A stretch of 50,354 bases of DNA from Bacillota bacterium (GTDB taxonomy: Bacteria; Bacillota; Bacilli; Alicyclobacillales; SLC66), in the NCBI GenBank assembly GCA_021846285.1, contig JAJZCB010000015.1:1-50354 (forward strand), read 5' to 3'. Positions 1-7,663 of the stretch are shown here, piece after piece; positions within the stretch are counted from its first letter, which is position 1, and the number at the start of each line of letters is the position of its first letter. The position numbers and the translations under genes were made by a program. Under the pieces are notes generated by a model. That model saw nothing but the letters and a program-made list of their open reading frames with translations. It did not search any database and had not been told where the DNA came from.

Positions 1-444
1 AACCTGCCGCGCAGCGTTGTCGTCAAGGTTCCTGATCTTCTCCCAGAGGGATGCGTTGTCCTGTACGTCCGGTTGCAAGCGCCCGCTTTGCTGGCGCTTG
101 CGGTTGATCACGGCCAACATTTGATGGTCGTGAAAGGAACTACACTTTACACCCACATGCGGGTCGAGCTTGATTTTTATATAGCATATTTTACCATCTA
201 TACTCTTGCGAAAGATCCACACAGGGCACGGATCGCCGCTATCATCGGAGAGCGGCCCTTTGGCATAGTCGTTTGACGTCAATTTACAAAGGGTGCGGAA
301 AACGTCGTTCGATTTTAGACCGTGTTTTGCAAGCGCCTGCAGGTTCTTTGCGCGAGGAATCAGCACAAATTTCCCGCTCTTTAGCTCCTGTTGTACCTGG
401 TCCAAAAAGTCCTCCAACACGATTTTCTCCCCTTCGATTGACAT
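1..444 (-). CDS. MqsR-like mRNA interferase toxin, 3' end outside window
   Basis: Reading the minus strand from ATG at 444 gives an uninterrupted frame to the window edge (148 codons, no stop). The core motifs NLQALAKHGL, SNDYAKGPLSDD, VWIFRKSIDGK, YIKIKL and SFHDH follow the layout of the MqsR toxin family (Ala-Leu helix, DY.xGP turn, WxFgK strand, YIK strand, SFH end). Members of the family cleave mRNA and are usually neutralised by an HTH antitoxin. Family members normally end shortly after the SFH motif at about 100-110 residues. Here the frame stays open for at least 40 more residues rich in Arg and Gln. No antitoxin is visible; if present it lies to the left of the window. Alternative: an uncharacterised relative with a fused C-terminal part. 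The family call rests on motif memory only. Confidence 0.5.
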   Translation of the reverse strand, partial: MSIEGEKIVLEDFLDQVQQELKSGKFVLIPRAKNLQALAKHGLKSNDVFRTLCKLTSNDYAKGPLSDDSGDPCPVWIFRKSIDGKICYIKIKLDPHVGVKCSSFHDHQMLAVINRKRQQSGRLQPDVQDNASLWEKIRNLDDNAARQV

Positions 445-573
445 TATACAACAACGATTCAGTAAGCACAATCATTTGATTGTATTTATTGAACAAAATA
501 CTACCTCCACGAGTATTCAGAGGAGCTTTTTGTAGCCCGTTTTCCCAGTGGATGAATTATAATGGGAGACTGC

Positions 574-1869
574 CTAACCCGACGCTTCCCGCGGCTCACC
601 GTTCATATGCGCTGGTCGATACCCCTCGGGCAGGGTCGCCTTGACGCCCAATTTCCTTAAAGGGCTGCGCCACATCAGGATCAAATTCAATCCCTGCAAA
701 CTGACGGCCATGCCAAACACAACAACGCATCCGAAACGCTGCGCAAGAAACCCGCCGACCATCGCTCCAACAGGAATCATGATCCACGCCAGCATCGAAT
801 GGACACTGGTGACCCGACCCCGGATAACATCTGGCACATGCAACTGGCGCAAAGACGCCGATTGCACATTCCACAGCACCATCCAAACGCCATTCAAGGC
901 CGCTGCGATGACAAGACCGTATGGCGAGGCAACGGTCGCGAACAGAAGCGAAGGCACAAGGGACAAAAAACGGCTCGTCAACATCACACTTCCACTTCGA
1001 AACCGGTCACTCACCATGGAACTGCCCACCGAACCAGCGAACAGTCCCGCCCCGAACGCCCCCAGAATGACGGCCGTCCACCCTGCAGATAAATGAAGCA
1101 CGTCTCGACTGTAAAAAACGAGAATCGAAAATGAAGCAAAATTGGCGAAGTTCGAAATCGACATGATGAACGTACTGCTGCGAAGCATGGGATCGCCAAG
1201 AAGAAAACGCAAGCCAACCAACGAGCGATCAGGCCGCGTATCGCGGCTGCTAAGAGCCGCCTGCAGCGGTGTCTTGATAAACCAGACAAGCAGGCCCGCG
1301 ATCAGATACGATAGTGCGTCGAACGACAACGCCCATGCCACAGGCATCACGGCCATCAGCGCTCCACCGAGCGTGGGACCGACCATCGCTGCAACGGCGT
1401 TTCCCCATTGCATGAGGCTGTTACCCTGGTGAATGGCATCGGACGGCAGCACCCTCGGAAGAACCGACGATTTAGCTGCGTTGAACCAGACAGAAATCGC
1501 GGCGTTCAAAAATGATGCGATGTAAATATCCATCATGCTCAAGTGACGTGCCTCGTACAACAAAGGCAGGTTGAACAAAATCAGGGCGCGAAGCACATTT
1601 GTCCAGATCAGCAGACTTTTTCTGTTCCATCTGTCAGCCATCGCTCCCGCTATGACAGAAAAGAATACATACGGAACAAATTCGAGGGCGATGGTCAGGC
1701 TGGATTGCAGGGCTGAGTGCGTGATAACAAGAACCAGCCATGGAATCGCAATCAAGGACACATTGGTTCCCAAGGACGATACTGTTTCGCCGATGAACCA
1801 AAGCCAAAACTCCGGATATGACAGGAGGAGTTTTTTTCGATACGGAGTTGCCCCGGGTATCATGACCAT
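574..1869 (-). CDS. MFS transporter, drug-exporter type
   Basis: A 431-residue hydrophobic protein with about 12 membrane helices. It has the MFS loop motif after helix 2 (AGAMADRWNRKSLL) and a cytoplasmic start ending in SYPEFWLWFIGETVSSLGTN. This arrangement is typical of the major facilitator proteins of the MFS_3/enterobactin-exporter-like group that pump drugs or small metabolites out of the cell. Its start overlaps the last 10 bases of the upstream ArsR-type regulator gene, so the two are very likely co-transcribed and translationally coupled. Substrate unknown. The regulator-exporter pairing suggests induction by the exported compound. Confidence 0.8.
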   Translation of the reverse strand: MVMIPGATPYRKKLLLSYPEFWLWFIGETVSSLGTNVSLIAIPWLVLVITHSALQSSLTIALEFVPYVFFSVIAGAMADRWNRKSLLIWTNVLRALILFNLPLLYEARHLSMMDIYIASFLNAAISVWFNAAKSSVLPRVLPSDAIHQGNSLMQWGNAVAAMVGPTLGGALMAVMPVAWALSFDALSYLIAGLLVWFIKTPLQAALSSRDTRPDRSLVGLRFLLGDPMLRSSTFIMSISNFANFASFSILVFYSRDVLHLSAGWTAVILGAFGAGLFAGSVGSSMVSDRFRSGSVMLTSRFLSLVPSLLFATVASPYGLVIAAALNGVWMVLWNVQSASLRQLHVPDVIRGRVTSVHSMLAWIMIPVGAMVGGFLAQRFGCVVVFGMAVSLQGLNLILMWRSPLRKLGVKATLPEGYRPAHMNGEPREASG

Positions 1870-2927
1870 TCACCTTCCAGCCCGACATACTCCGCCAAAC
1901 GCGGTCCCAATCGCCCGACGTTCTTTGCTTCCAACGTGTAAACACCATTCTCCGTCCGCACCAATCCAGCGCTGCGAAGCAGCAGCAAATGGTGATGGGC
2001 GGTCGATTTCGCCAAATCGAGCAACTGACCGAGTTCCGTCACCGACCGCGGCGAGCGGTGGAGCAACTGCAGAATCCTCACCCGATGTACATCCCCGACC
2101 GCCTTGTGAAGATTAGCCACCTGAAGCGCTGACGGATGCTCGCGTTGACCGGGCATCCGTTCGTCGGCGACAGGATAGTAATAGATGCCGGTCTCCGGTA
2201 TTCGATTGAAAATAGTAAACGGTCGATAGGAGATCTGCGGCGCCAGCCATATCCGCCGGATCATCGGTTCTGGTTGCAGTTCGGTCCCGTTTGTGGCGCG
2301 TCGCACAAGTTCGGCGGGAGACATTGTGGAGACAAGTTGTTGTACAGCTTCTCGATCGGACTCCAGGGCCTCCAGCACTGCTTCCTTGTGCGGCATTGCT
2401 TCATACCACCCGAGCAAGAGTCGGCGAAGATGCAGCCCGATTTGCTCCGGCGAAGTGGCAAGCAGATATTGCAAGTTGGGAAGAACCAATGGATCTTCCC
2501 GGAAGTCTCGCAATAGCTCCGTTCGTACTTTCTCGTCGCCTGCCAAAGCCGCTTCCAGTCTTTCCTCGTTCCGTTCCCCCAAGTACGGCGCAGCCAGTGC
2601 GGAAATATCCGTTCCCAACGTGGACATCCACTCACTGAAATAGGAAACGTGAGCGGTCATCGAAATAGTGGACAAATCAGGGCACCGGTGGGCCAGAAGC
2701 AGCAAACTGCGCCAGGTATGGACCTTGCCTGCAAGATCGACCTCCTCTTTGGTCTGTGATGACGCAGTGGCAATCATCGCTTGCCACTGTTCCGGTGTTC
2801 TCTCCAGTTTATCCACCATCGCCGGCCAGGTGTAAGCCGCAGCGCCTAACGCGCATTCATAGACAGGAGAACATGTGACCAGGATTTCGTATGTATCCTG
2901 TTGCGCTGTCAAGTTCACGGCAGGCAT
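1860..2927 (-). CDS. ArsR-type winged-helix regulator with long N-terminal domain
   Basis: A 355-residue protein. The C-terminal third (about residues 260-345) is a winged helix: LHKAVGDVHRVRILQLLHRS, then SVTELGQLLDLAKSTAHHHL as recognition helix, then GLVRTENGVYTLE as the wing. The N-terminal 250 residues are a helical domain like that seen in the DUF5937-type ArsR regulators, much longer than a classical 100-residue ArsR. No metal-binding Cys pair is seen in the HTH part, so a small-molecule or non-metal signal is more likely. The start at 2927 has a strong GGAGGAGTGA ribosome site. It overlaps the MFS exporter and probably represses the pair. Confidence 0.78.
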   Translation of the reverse strand: MPAVNLTAQQDTYEILVTCSPVYECALGAAAYTWPAMVDKLERTPEQWQAMIATASSQTKEEVDLAGKVHTWRSLLLLAHRCPDLSTISMTAHVSYFSEWMSTLGTDISALAAPYLGERNEERLEAALAGDEKVRTELLRDFREDPLVLPNLQYLLATSPEQIGLHLRRLLLGWYEAMPHKEAVLEALESDREAVQQLVSTMSPAELVRRATNGTELQPEPMIRRIWLAPQISYRPFTIFNRIPETGIYYYPVADERMPGQREHPSALQVANLHKAVGDVHRVRILQLLHRSPRSVTELGQLLDLAKSTAHHHLLLLRSAGLVRTENGVYTLEAKNVGRLGPRLAEYVGLEGEWS

Positions 2928-2979
2928 GCAATCACTCCTCCAGATTTTGTTCTCAGCAGCTTTGTCTCCAAAATGTATC

Positions 2980-3120
2980 TCATGAATTTTGTATCAAATA
3001 TATCACGTTCGATATTTTTCGAACAGGCGGCGGCGACATGTCGTAGATAACGTCGTCAATCACTTCATAGCGTTCAAAGACTTCTCCGCATCCGGCCTGC
3101 GGCATGTCTTCGTCTTCCAT
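2980..3120 (-). pseudogene. Uma2 endonuclease N-terminal fragment
   Basis: ATG at 3120 begins MEDEDMPQAGCGEVFERYEV, nearly identical to the first 30 residues of the intact Uma2 gene at 5943-6476. After YDMSPPP the sequence diverges and stops at 2980, about 46 codons in all. It lacks the whole catalytic part. It is one end of a duplicated block (3025-3371) and is not expected to be functional. Confidence 0.8.
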
Positions 3121-3371
3121 TATATTCCGTTTCCTTCCGCATCACATCCAGATCACAGTTCGTCAAGCTGGCTCACTGTCAACCTGTCCACGCGGAAATC
3201 CTTTGCATTGAAAGTTACGATGTGCGCCGGCTTCTTGGTCTTTGCATACGCGGCGAGGTACGCATCGACAAAGTCAACTTGCCTCTTCTGGCCGAATCGA
3301 GTGAAAGCCTCAACCATGACTGTCTTTTCCGCGGTTTCGTCGCCAGCGAGGTCCATGAATTTGAGCATGGC
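3025..3371. repeat. 347-bp duplicate of 6387-6727 (PIN/Uma2 junction)
   Basis: This block is near-identical and colinear with 6387-6727. It spans the end of the PIN gene, the short intergenic gap and the start of the Uma2 gene. The main length difference is a 6-base indel near 3090. The match begins at AGGCGGCGGCGACATG and ends at GAGCATGGC. The right edge abuts the IS91-like element exactly at 3371/3372. Confidence 0.85.
3153..3371 (-). pseudogene. PIN-domain toxin C-terminal fragment
   Basis: The frame encodes the last 70 or so residues of the PIN protein at 6509-6943 (AMLKFMDL through RVDRLTVSQLDEL, with VDFVDAYLA retained). The frame runs on to 3518, but residues beyond 3371 come from the IS91-like element and are unrelated. 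The N-terminal Asp-containing half of the PIN active site is missing, so it should be inactive. It lies 32 bp before the Uma2 fragment, as in the intact copy. Confidence 0.8.
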
Positions 3372-4870
3372 CCTAGGGGAGCAGTGATAAACCCAATTTG
3401 GACGAAACCGCTGACGCGGTGGTAAAAGATAGTGTCCTCCGTCACCCTGTGATCCTGGTGTAAGCTTTCCTTGTTCACGTAACTCTCTTAAGATTCCCAG
3501 TGAGCAGTTCGGCTGCAACTGCGACTAGATCTTGAGGAGACGAGCACATGGACAACCAAGAACACGTACTACAGAGGATGGCAGAGGACATTCGACTTCG
3601 GGAACTGTCGCCCCGTACATTGGAGAGCTATACCTCGTATGCGCGCGCCTTTCTCACGTTTAGCCACCATCCCGTGGCACAACTTGGCGCCGAGGAGATT
3701 CGTCGCTTCCTATCGTACCTGATCGCCCCAAGCATCCTGAAGGATGGCTCTTTGTCGACACCCACCAAGTCTCCCATATTACCTCGGGCAGCATCCAGTG
3801 CAATCGCCATTGTCCAAAGTGCCAGACGCTCACGAAAGAACGGTGGATTGAGGCGAGGAAAGCGGACCTGCTGAATGTCGGCTATTTCCATGTGGTGTTT
3901 ACCTTGCCTGACTCCCTCAATCCGGTCGCCTACCAGAACCCCGACACGATCTATACCCTGTTGTTTAAGGCCGCTGCCGAAACCTTGTCCGAACTCGCCG
4001 CTGACCCGGCCTATTTAGGGGCGCAGATTGGCTTTACGGCGGTCCTCCACACATGGGGGCAGAATCTGATGCACCATCCACACTTGCACTGCATTGTTCC
4101 CGGAGGTGGGTTGACCTCTAGTGGCAAGTGGGTTTACGGGAGAAAGAAATTCTTTCTCCCGGTCAAGGTGCTGTCACGCAAGTTTCGGGGCAAGTTTCTT
4201 CACGATTTGAAACAGGCCAAACTGGACTTCTATGGTACGATCGTACACCTGAAAGATCCGGTTTCGTTCCACGACTGGATGTCTTCTTTGTACCAGAAGG
4301 AATGGGTGGTGTACTGCAAGCCCCCTTTCAAAAACGCAGGCTGTGTGGTGGAGTATCTAGGCCGGTACACGCACCGTGTCGCCATTTCGAATCACCGCAT
4401 CCTAAAACTCGAAGATGGTGCTGTGACGTTCAAGTGGCGCGATTACAAGGATGACAACAAGCAAAAAGAGATGACCCTGTCGGCCAATGAATTCATTCGC
4501 CGTTTCCTGGTCCATGTCTTGCCTACTGGCTTTACGCGCATCCGACACTACGGACTGCTGAGCCCCAGGAACAAAGCGACCAAACTGAAGCTGTGTAAAC
4601 GACTGACTCGTACGGCACTGAAGACGGCACCCCTGTCCAGACTGTCGGCTGTCGACTTCCTGAAACAACTCATCGGCCGCGATGTGACCCTCTGTCCGTG
4701 CTGCAAAGTGGGTCATCTCAGCAGAGCTTCGCCTGCTGTCATGATCGTCTACACTACGGTGCGGATCCTGCGCCGAGCGCGTAGAGGGGGAGGTGATGTG
4801 CAGTGAGGGCACGATGGCGGTCGCTGCTTGTGTCTGTGCCGATCTTGACGGGGTGTAGTTTTGTAGCACA
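3372..4870 (+). mobile_element. IS91-like rolling-circle element, degenerate
   Basis: The block between the PIN fragment and the HicA gene carries a broken IS91-family transposase. Near its left edge there is a small perfect hairpin, ACCGC-TGAC-GCGGT (3407-3420), as often found at the ends of rolling-circle elements. No long terminal inverted repeat or target duplication was seen, which is normal for this family. The right edge is uncertain: somewhere between the transposase stop at 4806 and the HicA stop at 4893. Confidence 0.65.
3548..4806 (+). pseudogene. IS91-family transposase fused to integrase N-terminus, frameshifted
   Basis: The 5' part, from ATG at 3548, encodes the N-terminal SAM-like domain of a tyrosine recombinase (ELSPRTLESYTSYARAFLTF ... 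EEIRRFLSYLI). At about 3725-3750 the reading shifts to frame 1, which continues as an IS91-type transposase. That part shows the remaining zinc-binding piece QCNRHCPKCQ, then YFHVVFTLPD, HHPHLHCIVPGGG (metal-binding His), YLGRYTHRVAISNHRI (catalytic Tyr) and LPTGFTRIRHYGLLS. The first half of the zinc finger and most of the integrase are missing, so an internal deletion has joined two neighbouring genes. Not functional as a whole. Confidence 0.8.
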
Positions 4871-4892
4871 TCCGTTTCAGACCGACAATAGG

Positions 4893-5123
4893 CTAGCAGG
4901 TTCCCAGCCAGTCACGAAGGGCATCCATGGACAGGTCGGACTGTCGCAGAATCGAGTGTAGTGTGCCGGGTGCAAGCTCACGGTGCATGGGGATGATGGC
5001 CGTACGACCATCTGCGTGACGCATTTTTCGATGGCTGCCTTTCTGGCCAACGGTAGAGAAGCCAAAGTGGGATAGGCAGGCAACCATCTGCTGGCCGGAC
5101 AATACTGGCGTGTGAGGACTCAT
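4893..5123 (-). CDS. hicA: HicA mRNA interferase toxin
   Basis: A 76-residue protein with the full HicA pattern: SGQQMVACLSHFGF, the active-site His in QKGSHRKMRH, PMHRELAPGTLHSIL and the final helix DALRDWL. HicA folds like a dsRNA-binding domain and cleaves mRNA. The gene starts inside the stop of hicB (4-bp ATGA overlap), the antitoxin-first order seen in many HicBA loci. It ends just before the IS91 remnant, and its reading frame is intact. Confidence 0.88.
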   Translation of the reverse strand: MSPHTPVLSGQQMVACLSHFGFSTVGQKGSHRKMRHADGRTAIIPMHRELAPGTLHSILRQSDLSMDALRDWLGTC

Positions 5124-5332
5124 GACGGCACGTCGATCTCAACAGGGGCGATGATAGCGGCCGGCGTCACTGGCACATCGTGGTCTTCGAAGTACAGTTC
5201 CAGCGCCTCCTGCAGGTTGCTGAGTGCACTTTCGAGCGTCTCGCCTTGGCTGGTGACTTCGACCTCCAGACAGCGCGCGACATACCATGATCCCTCATGC
5301 GTAATGGCGGAGGTCAAGCGGATGGCACTCAT
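5120..5332 (-). CDS. hicB: HicB antitoxin (degenerate RNase H fold)
   Basis: A 70-residue protein with the HicB pattern: ITHEGSWYVARCLEVEVTSQ, then GETLESALSNLQEALELYFED. This is the domain that binds and blocks HicA. It ends in VEIDVPS and lacks a C-terminal HTH or ribbon-helix-helix extension, so it is a minimal HicB. DNA binding for autoregulation may come from elsewhere, possibly the ribbon-helix-helix-like protein encoded just upstream. Translationally coupled to hicA. Confidence 0.88.
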   Translation of the reverse strand: MSAIRLTSAITHEGSWYVARCLEVEVTSQGETLESALSNLQEALELYFEDHDVPVTPAAIIAPVEIDVPS

Positions 5333-5367
5333 GTCGACACCTCCTGGTGTAGGGCTGTAGGCACGCG

Positions 5368-5547
5368 TTACTGCTGCTTGGGAACGTCTTCTGCACCCCT
5401 GACGGGATCAGGCAATGGAACCTTGGCGCCACAATAGCTCATGACTATCAGTCGCAGCAGGTCACTACGACTTATTGCGCTTATCGCAGCGGTATCGTCT
5501 ATCATTCTTACAAATTGATCGGCAGGTCGGGATTGGACGGTGATCAT
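5368..5547 (-). CDS. Small ribbon-helix-helix-like protein
   Basis: About 59 residues from ATG at 5547, chosen for the GAGAGG ribosome site just upstream; a longer frame begins at 5604. The pattern MITVQSRPADQFVRMID followed by AISRSDLLRLIVMSYCG is that of a CopG/Arc-type strand-helix-helix DNA-binding protein. The tail PLPDPVRGAEDVPKQQ looks disordered. It lies 35 bp upstream of hicB on the same strand and could provide operator binding for the toxin-antitoxin operon. Family assignment is tentative. Confidence 0.5.
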   Translation of the reverse strand: MITVQSRPADQFVRMIDDTAAISAISRSDLLRLIVMSYCGAKVPLPDPVRGAEDVPKQQ

Positions 5548-5620
5548 CTTGGTGCCTCTCACGGCCGCACAGCCTCCGCAATCGTTTGTCATGAAGTGTA
5601 CCACATCACACTACAGTACG

Positions 5621-5956
5621 TCATCTGGACCATCCAGAGAGACCGCGATAGTGCTGGGTGTCAGGGTTGTACCAAACCGGGTACGCTCTCACCTCATCCC
5701 ATGGCTCACCATGCGGTCGGTGCCCGGTGTACACCAGGTACACGTAGGTATGCGATCTCAAGGTGCACACTATAACCTTGCCCTGCATTTCTTCCCCCAT
5801 CGGGCCTGTGAATGGGAGCCAACTATAATCGCGGTACACGCGTTCGAGAGGGTGCACGTACACATGCATGATTCGATAATCCCAATCATTTGTATTTATT
5901 GGACAAAATCTCGGATCGTATTCCTCCAATGCCCGAATGATTTCACAACGTCTCAA
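5621..5956 (-). CDS. Hypothetical protein, 111 aa
   Basis: The start at 5956 overlaps the 3' end of the Uma2 gene by 14 bp, which supports expression as part of the same operon. The sequence is rich in Tyr, Trp and Arg (WDYRIMHVYVHPLERVYRDY; TYVYLVYTGHRPHGEPWDEV) with no signal peptide or membrane segment. I do not recognise the family. It may be a small accessory protein of the Uma2/toxin cluster or a remnant. Confidence 0.45.
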   Translation of the reverse strand: MRRCEIIRALEEYDPRFCPINTNDWDYRIMHVYVHPLERVYRDYSWLPFTGPMGEEMQGKVIVCTLRSHTYVYLVYTGHRPHGEPWDEVRAYPVWYNPDTQHYRGLSGWSR

Positions 5957-6476
5957 ATACGCCCCCGAGACTTATGTCCAAGTCGTCGAATATGCCGACG
6001 CTTACCATATCCTCCCGACCATAGACTTTCGGTTCCGTAAAAACATTCCCGTCCAACTTGTAAACCTCAACGAGTTCATGCACAGGATCAATGATCCAGT
6101 ATTCGCGCACGCCCGATCGCCTGTACAGCCTTAATTTAATGCTTTTGTCCTTCAAAGCAGTGGACGGGCTCAGAACTTCCACAACCATGTCGGGAACACC
6201 CACACATCCCCGGGGCTGTATCTTCGAAGGGTCGCACACTATCGTTATATCAGGTTCGACGTGTTCCCGTTCTTTGTCCGTCATCCATACGCCAAATGGC
6301 CCAGGAAATACCCTGCACGTTTTGCCCCTCAGATAATTCCGAAATTCCGTTGCCAGGTTGATGACCACACTCTGGTGTTCCGACGAAGGCGGCGGCGACA
6401 TGTCGTAGATAATGTCGTCAATCACTTCATAGCGTTCAAAGACTTCTCCGGCCTTCGGCATGTCCTTGGCTTCCAT
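5943..6476 (-). CDS. Uma2-family putative restriction endonuclease
   Basis: A 177-residue protein with the Uma2 (DUF820) PD-(D/E)xK fold. Features are VFERYEVIDDIIYDMSPPPS at the start, EPDITIVCDPSKI (catalytic Asp), PDMVVEVLSPSTALKD (the E-V-L-SPST motif) and KLRLYRRSGVREYWIIDP (the K...Y motif). Such genes are numerous in cyanobacteria and some Bacillota; their biological role is unsettled, with nuclease or transposon-associated functions proposed. It follows the PIN gene by 32 bp. A 5'-end copy of this gene exists at 2980-3120. Confidence 0.85.
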   Translation of the reverse strand: MEAKDMPKAGEVFERYEVIDDIIYDMSPPPSSEHQSVVINLATEFRNYLRGKTCRVFPGPFGVWMTDKEREHVEPDITIVCDPSKIQPRGCVGVPDMVVEVLSPSTALKDKSIKLRLYRRSGVREYWIIDPVHELVEVYKLDGNVFTEPKVYGREDMVSVGIFDDLDISLGGVFETL

Positions 6477-6508
6477 TATCTTTCATTCCCTTCCGCATCA
6501 GATCCAGA

Positions 6509-6943
6509 TCACAGTTCGTCAGGCTGGCTCACTGTCAACCTGTCCACGCGGAAATCCTTTGCATTAAAAGTAACGATGTGCGCCGGCTTCTTGGTCTTTG
6601 CATACGCGGCGAGGTACGCATCGACAAAGTCAACTTGCCTCTCCTGGCCGAATCGAGTAAAAGCCTCAACCATGACTGTCTTTTCCTCGGTCTCGACGCC
6701 GTCGAGGTCCATGAATTTGAGCATGGCTTTAGAAATGTCCTGCTTGTCAATCCTCATCGCATGGCGCATGGTGTCACAGCATTCCATGGCGATTACCATG
6801 GACAGCCTGAGTTTGATTTGTCCGCGCTCCGCCTTTTTCACCAGGGCCGCCGACTCGGGGGAGTGATCGTCATGATCATTCAACAGGTATCGAAATATCA
6901 CATTGGTATCAAGCCACACCACGGGCGCTGCAGCCGTCGTCAC
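6509..6943 (-). CDS. PIN-domain RNase toxin (VapC-like)
   Basis: A 144-residue PIN protein starting with GTG at 6943, directly abutting the stop of the AbrB-type antitoxin gene. It has the first acidic residue in VVWLDTNVIFRYLLND, the central Glu in VIAMECCD, and the C-terminal acid in QVDFVDAYLAAYA, followed by HIVTFNAKDF. This set forms the metal-binding active site of PIN RNases. The pairing with the AbrB/MazE protein makes a VapBC-type toxin-antitoxin module. A C-terminal copy exists at 3153-3371. Confidence 0.85.
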   Translation of the reverse strand: MTTAAAPVVWLDTNVIFRYLLNDHDDHSPESAALVKKAERGQIKLRLSMVIAMECCDTMRHAMRIDKQDISKAMLKFMDLDGVETEEKTVMVEAFTRFGQERQVDFVDAYLAAYAKTKKPAHIVTFNAKDFRVDRLTVSQPDEL

Positions 6944-7381
6944 TTACTCATGTCTCCTTGTCGGATATTCTTCCGCTTTGCGATTTTGGGCGATCTGACG
7001 GATTTCATCCCAGTCGCGATTGCGCATTGCTGGCTGAACCTTCCCCTTCAAGATCCCGAAGAGATCGTCAGACGTTGGTTTTTTTTCAATTCGCACGACC
7101 ATCGTATGATCGTCAAGTGCGCGAAAGACAACGCGATCTCCTCTTTCCGCTTTGAGCACATTCCGGATTTCGATTGGAATGACAATCTGTCCACGACTGG
7201 AAAGAACGCTGGAAGCCCGCACTCCGCCTAACTTTGCTGCCGTCACAATCCGTCCGGATGTGTTTCGACGAACTCGCAGCGGAGCCATGCGACGATCTTG
7301 TCGCTTCCCGTTTCCCTTCTTGACCGTGTCTGGCGCCGTGGTCATCGAATCTTCCTCCCCCACTTCCTTCTTGTCTGTCAT
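6944..7381 (-). CDS. AbrB/MazE-type antitoxin with basic N-terminal extension
   Basis: The swapped-hairpin AbrB domain is clear: RASSVLSSRGQIVIPIEIRN, then LKAERGDRVVFRALDDHTMVV. It is preceded by an unusual 60-residue Lys/Arg-rich, likely disordered stretch (KKGNGKRQDRRMAPLRVRRN), and followed by a tail that typically binds the toxin. Typical family members are 75-95 residues; this one is about 145. Start ATG at 7381 is preferred because GGAAG lies about 9 nt upstream; a GTG at 7399 is the alternative. It overlaps nothing but abuts the PIN gene. Confidence 0.75.
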   Translation of the reverse strand: MTDKKEVGEEDSMTTAPDTVKKGNGKRQDRRMAPLRVRRNTSGRIVTAAKLGGVRASSVLSSRGQIVIPIEIRNVLKAERGDRVVFRALDDHTMVVRIEKKPTSDDLFGILKGKVQPAMRNRDWDEIRQIAQNRKAEEYPTRRHE

Positions 7382-7513
7382 TATAGCACTTCCTTTCACG
7401 CATTGGTAAGACGCTCATTTCATGACTTACTCTATATTTGTATTCTTTCCATACCCAGAGCATTCATAACACAAGCATTCCTGTCAGACGGCAATTTCGA
7501 GGTTTTAGAGAAC

Positions 7514-7570
7514 GAAAAACTCCTGATATCGTGGGAATTGTCCGGACGGACGATCACTCGACATCAGGAG
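7514..7570 (-). terminator. Rho-independent terminator of the allose-type operon
   Basis: The arms CTCCTGATATCG (7520-7531) and CGACATCAGGAG (7559-7570) pair over 12 positions with one wobble. On the minus strand the stem is followed by TTTTT. It lies about 95 bp after the permease stop. A smaller GTCC/GGAC hairpin sits inside the loop. Confidence 0.7.
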
Positions 7571-7663
7571 GGTTACAGGATGCGCAAACAGTTTTTTAAA
7601 TCAACATTTCTGTTGAAATTGAAATTTCAACGTCGCCACGTCTTTGGCATCTGCCTCACATGG

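Noticed and set aside
284-535. Short frames on both strands in the first 540 bp
   Set aside because: They overlap the MqsR-like reading frame out of phase; only the frame starting at 444 gives recognisable motifs.
7601-7631. Hairpin TCAACA/TGTTGA and GTTGAAATT/AATTTCAAC as the operon terminator
   Set aside because: A 2-base loop and no U-run on the minus strand; the stem at 7520-7570 followed by TTTTT is a better terminator.
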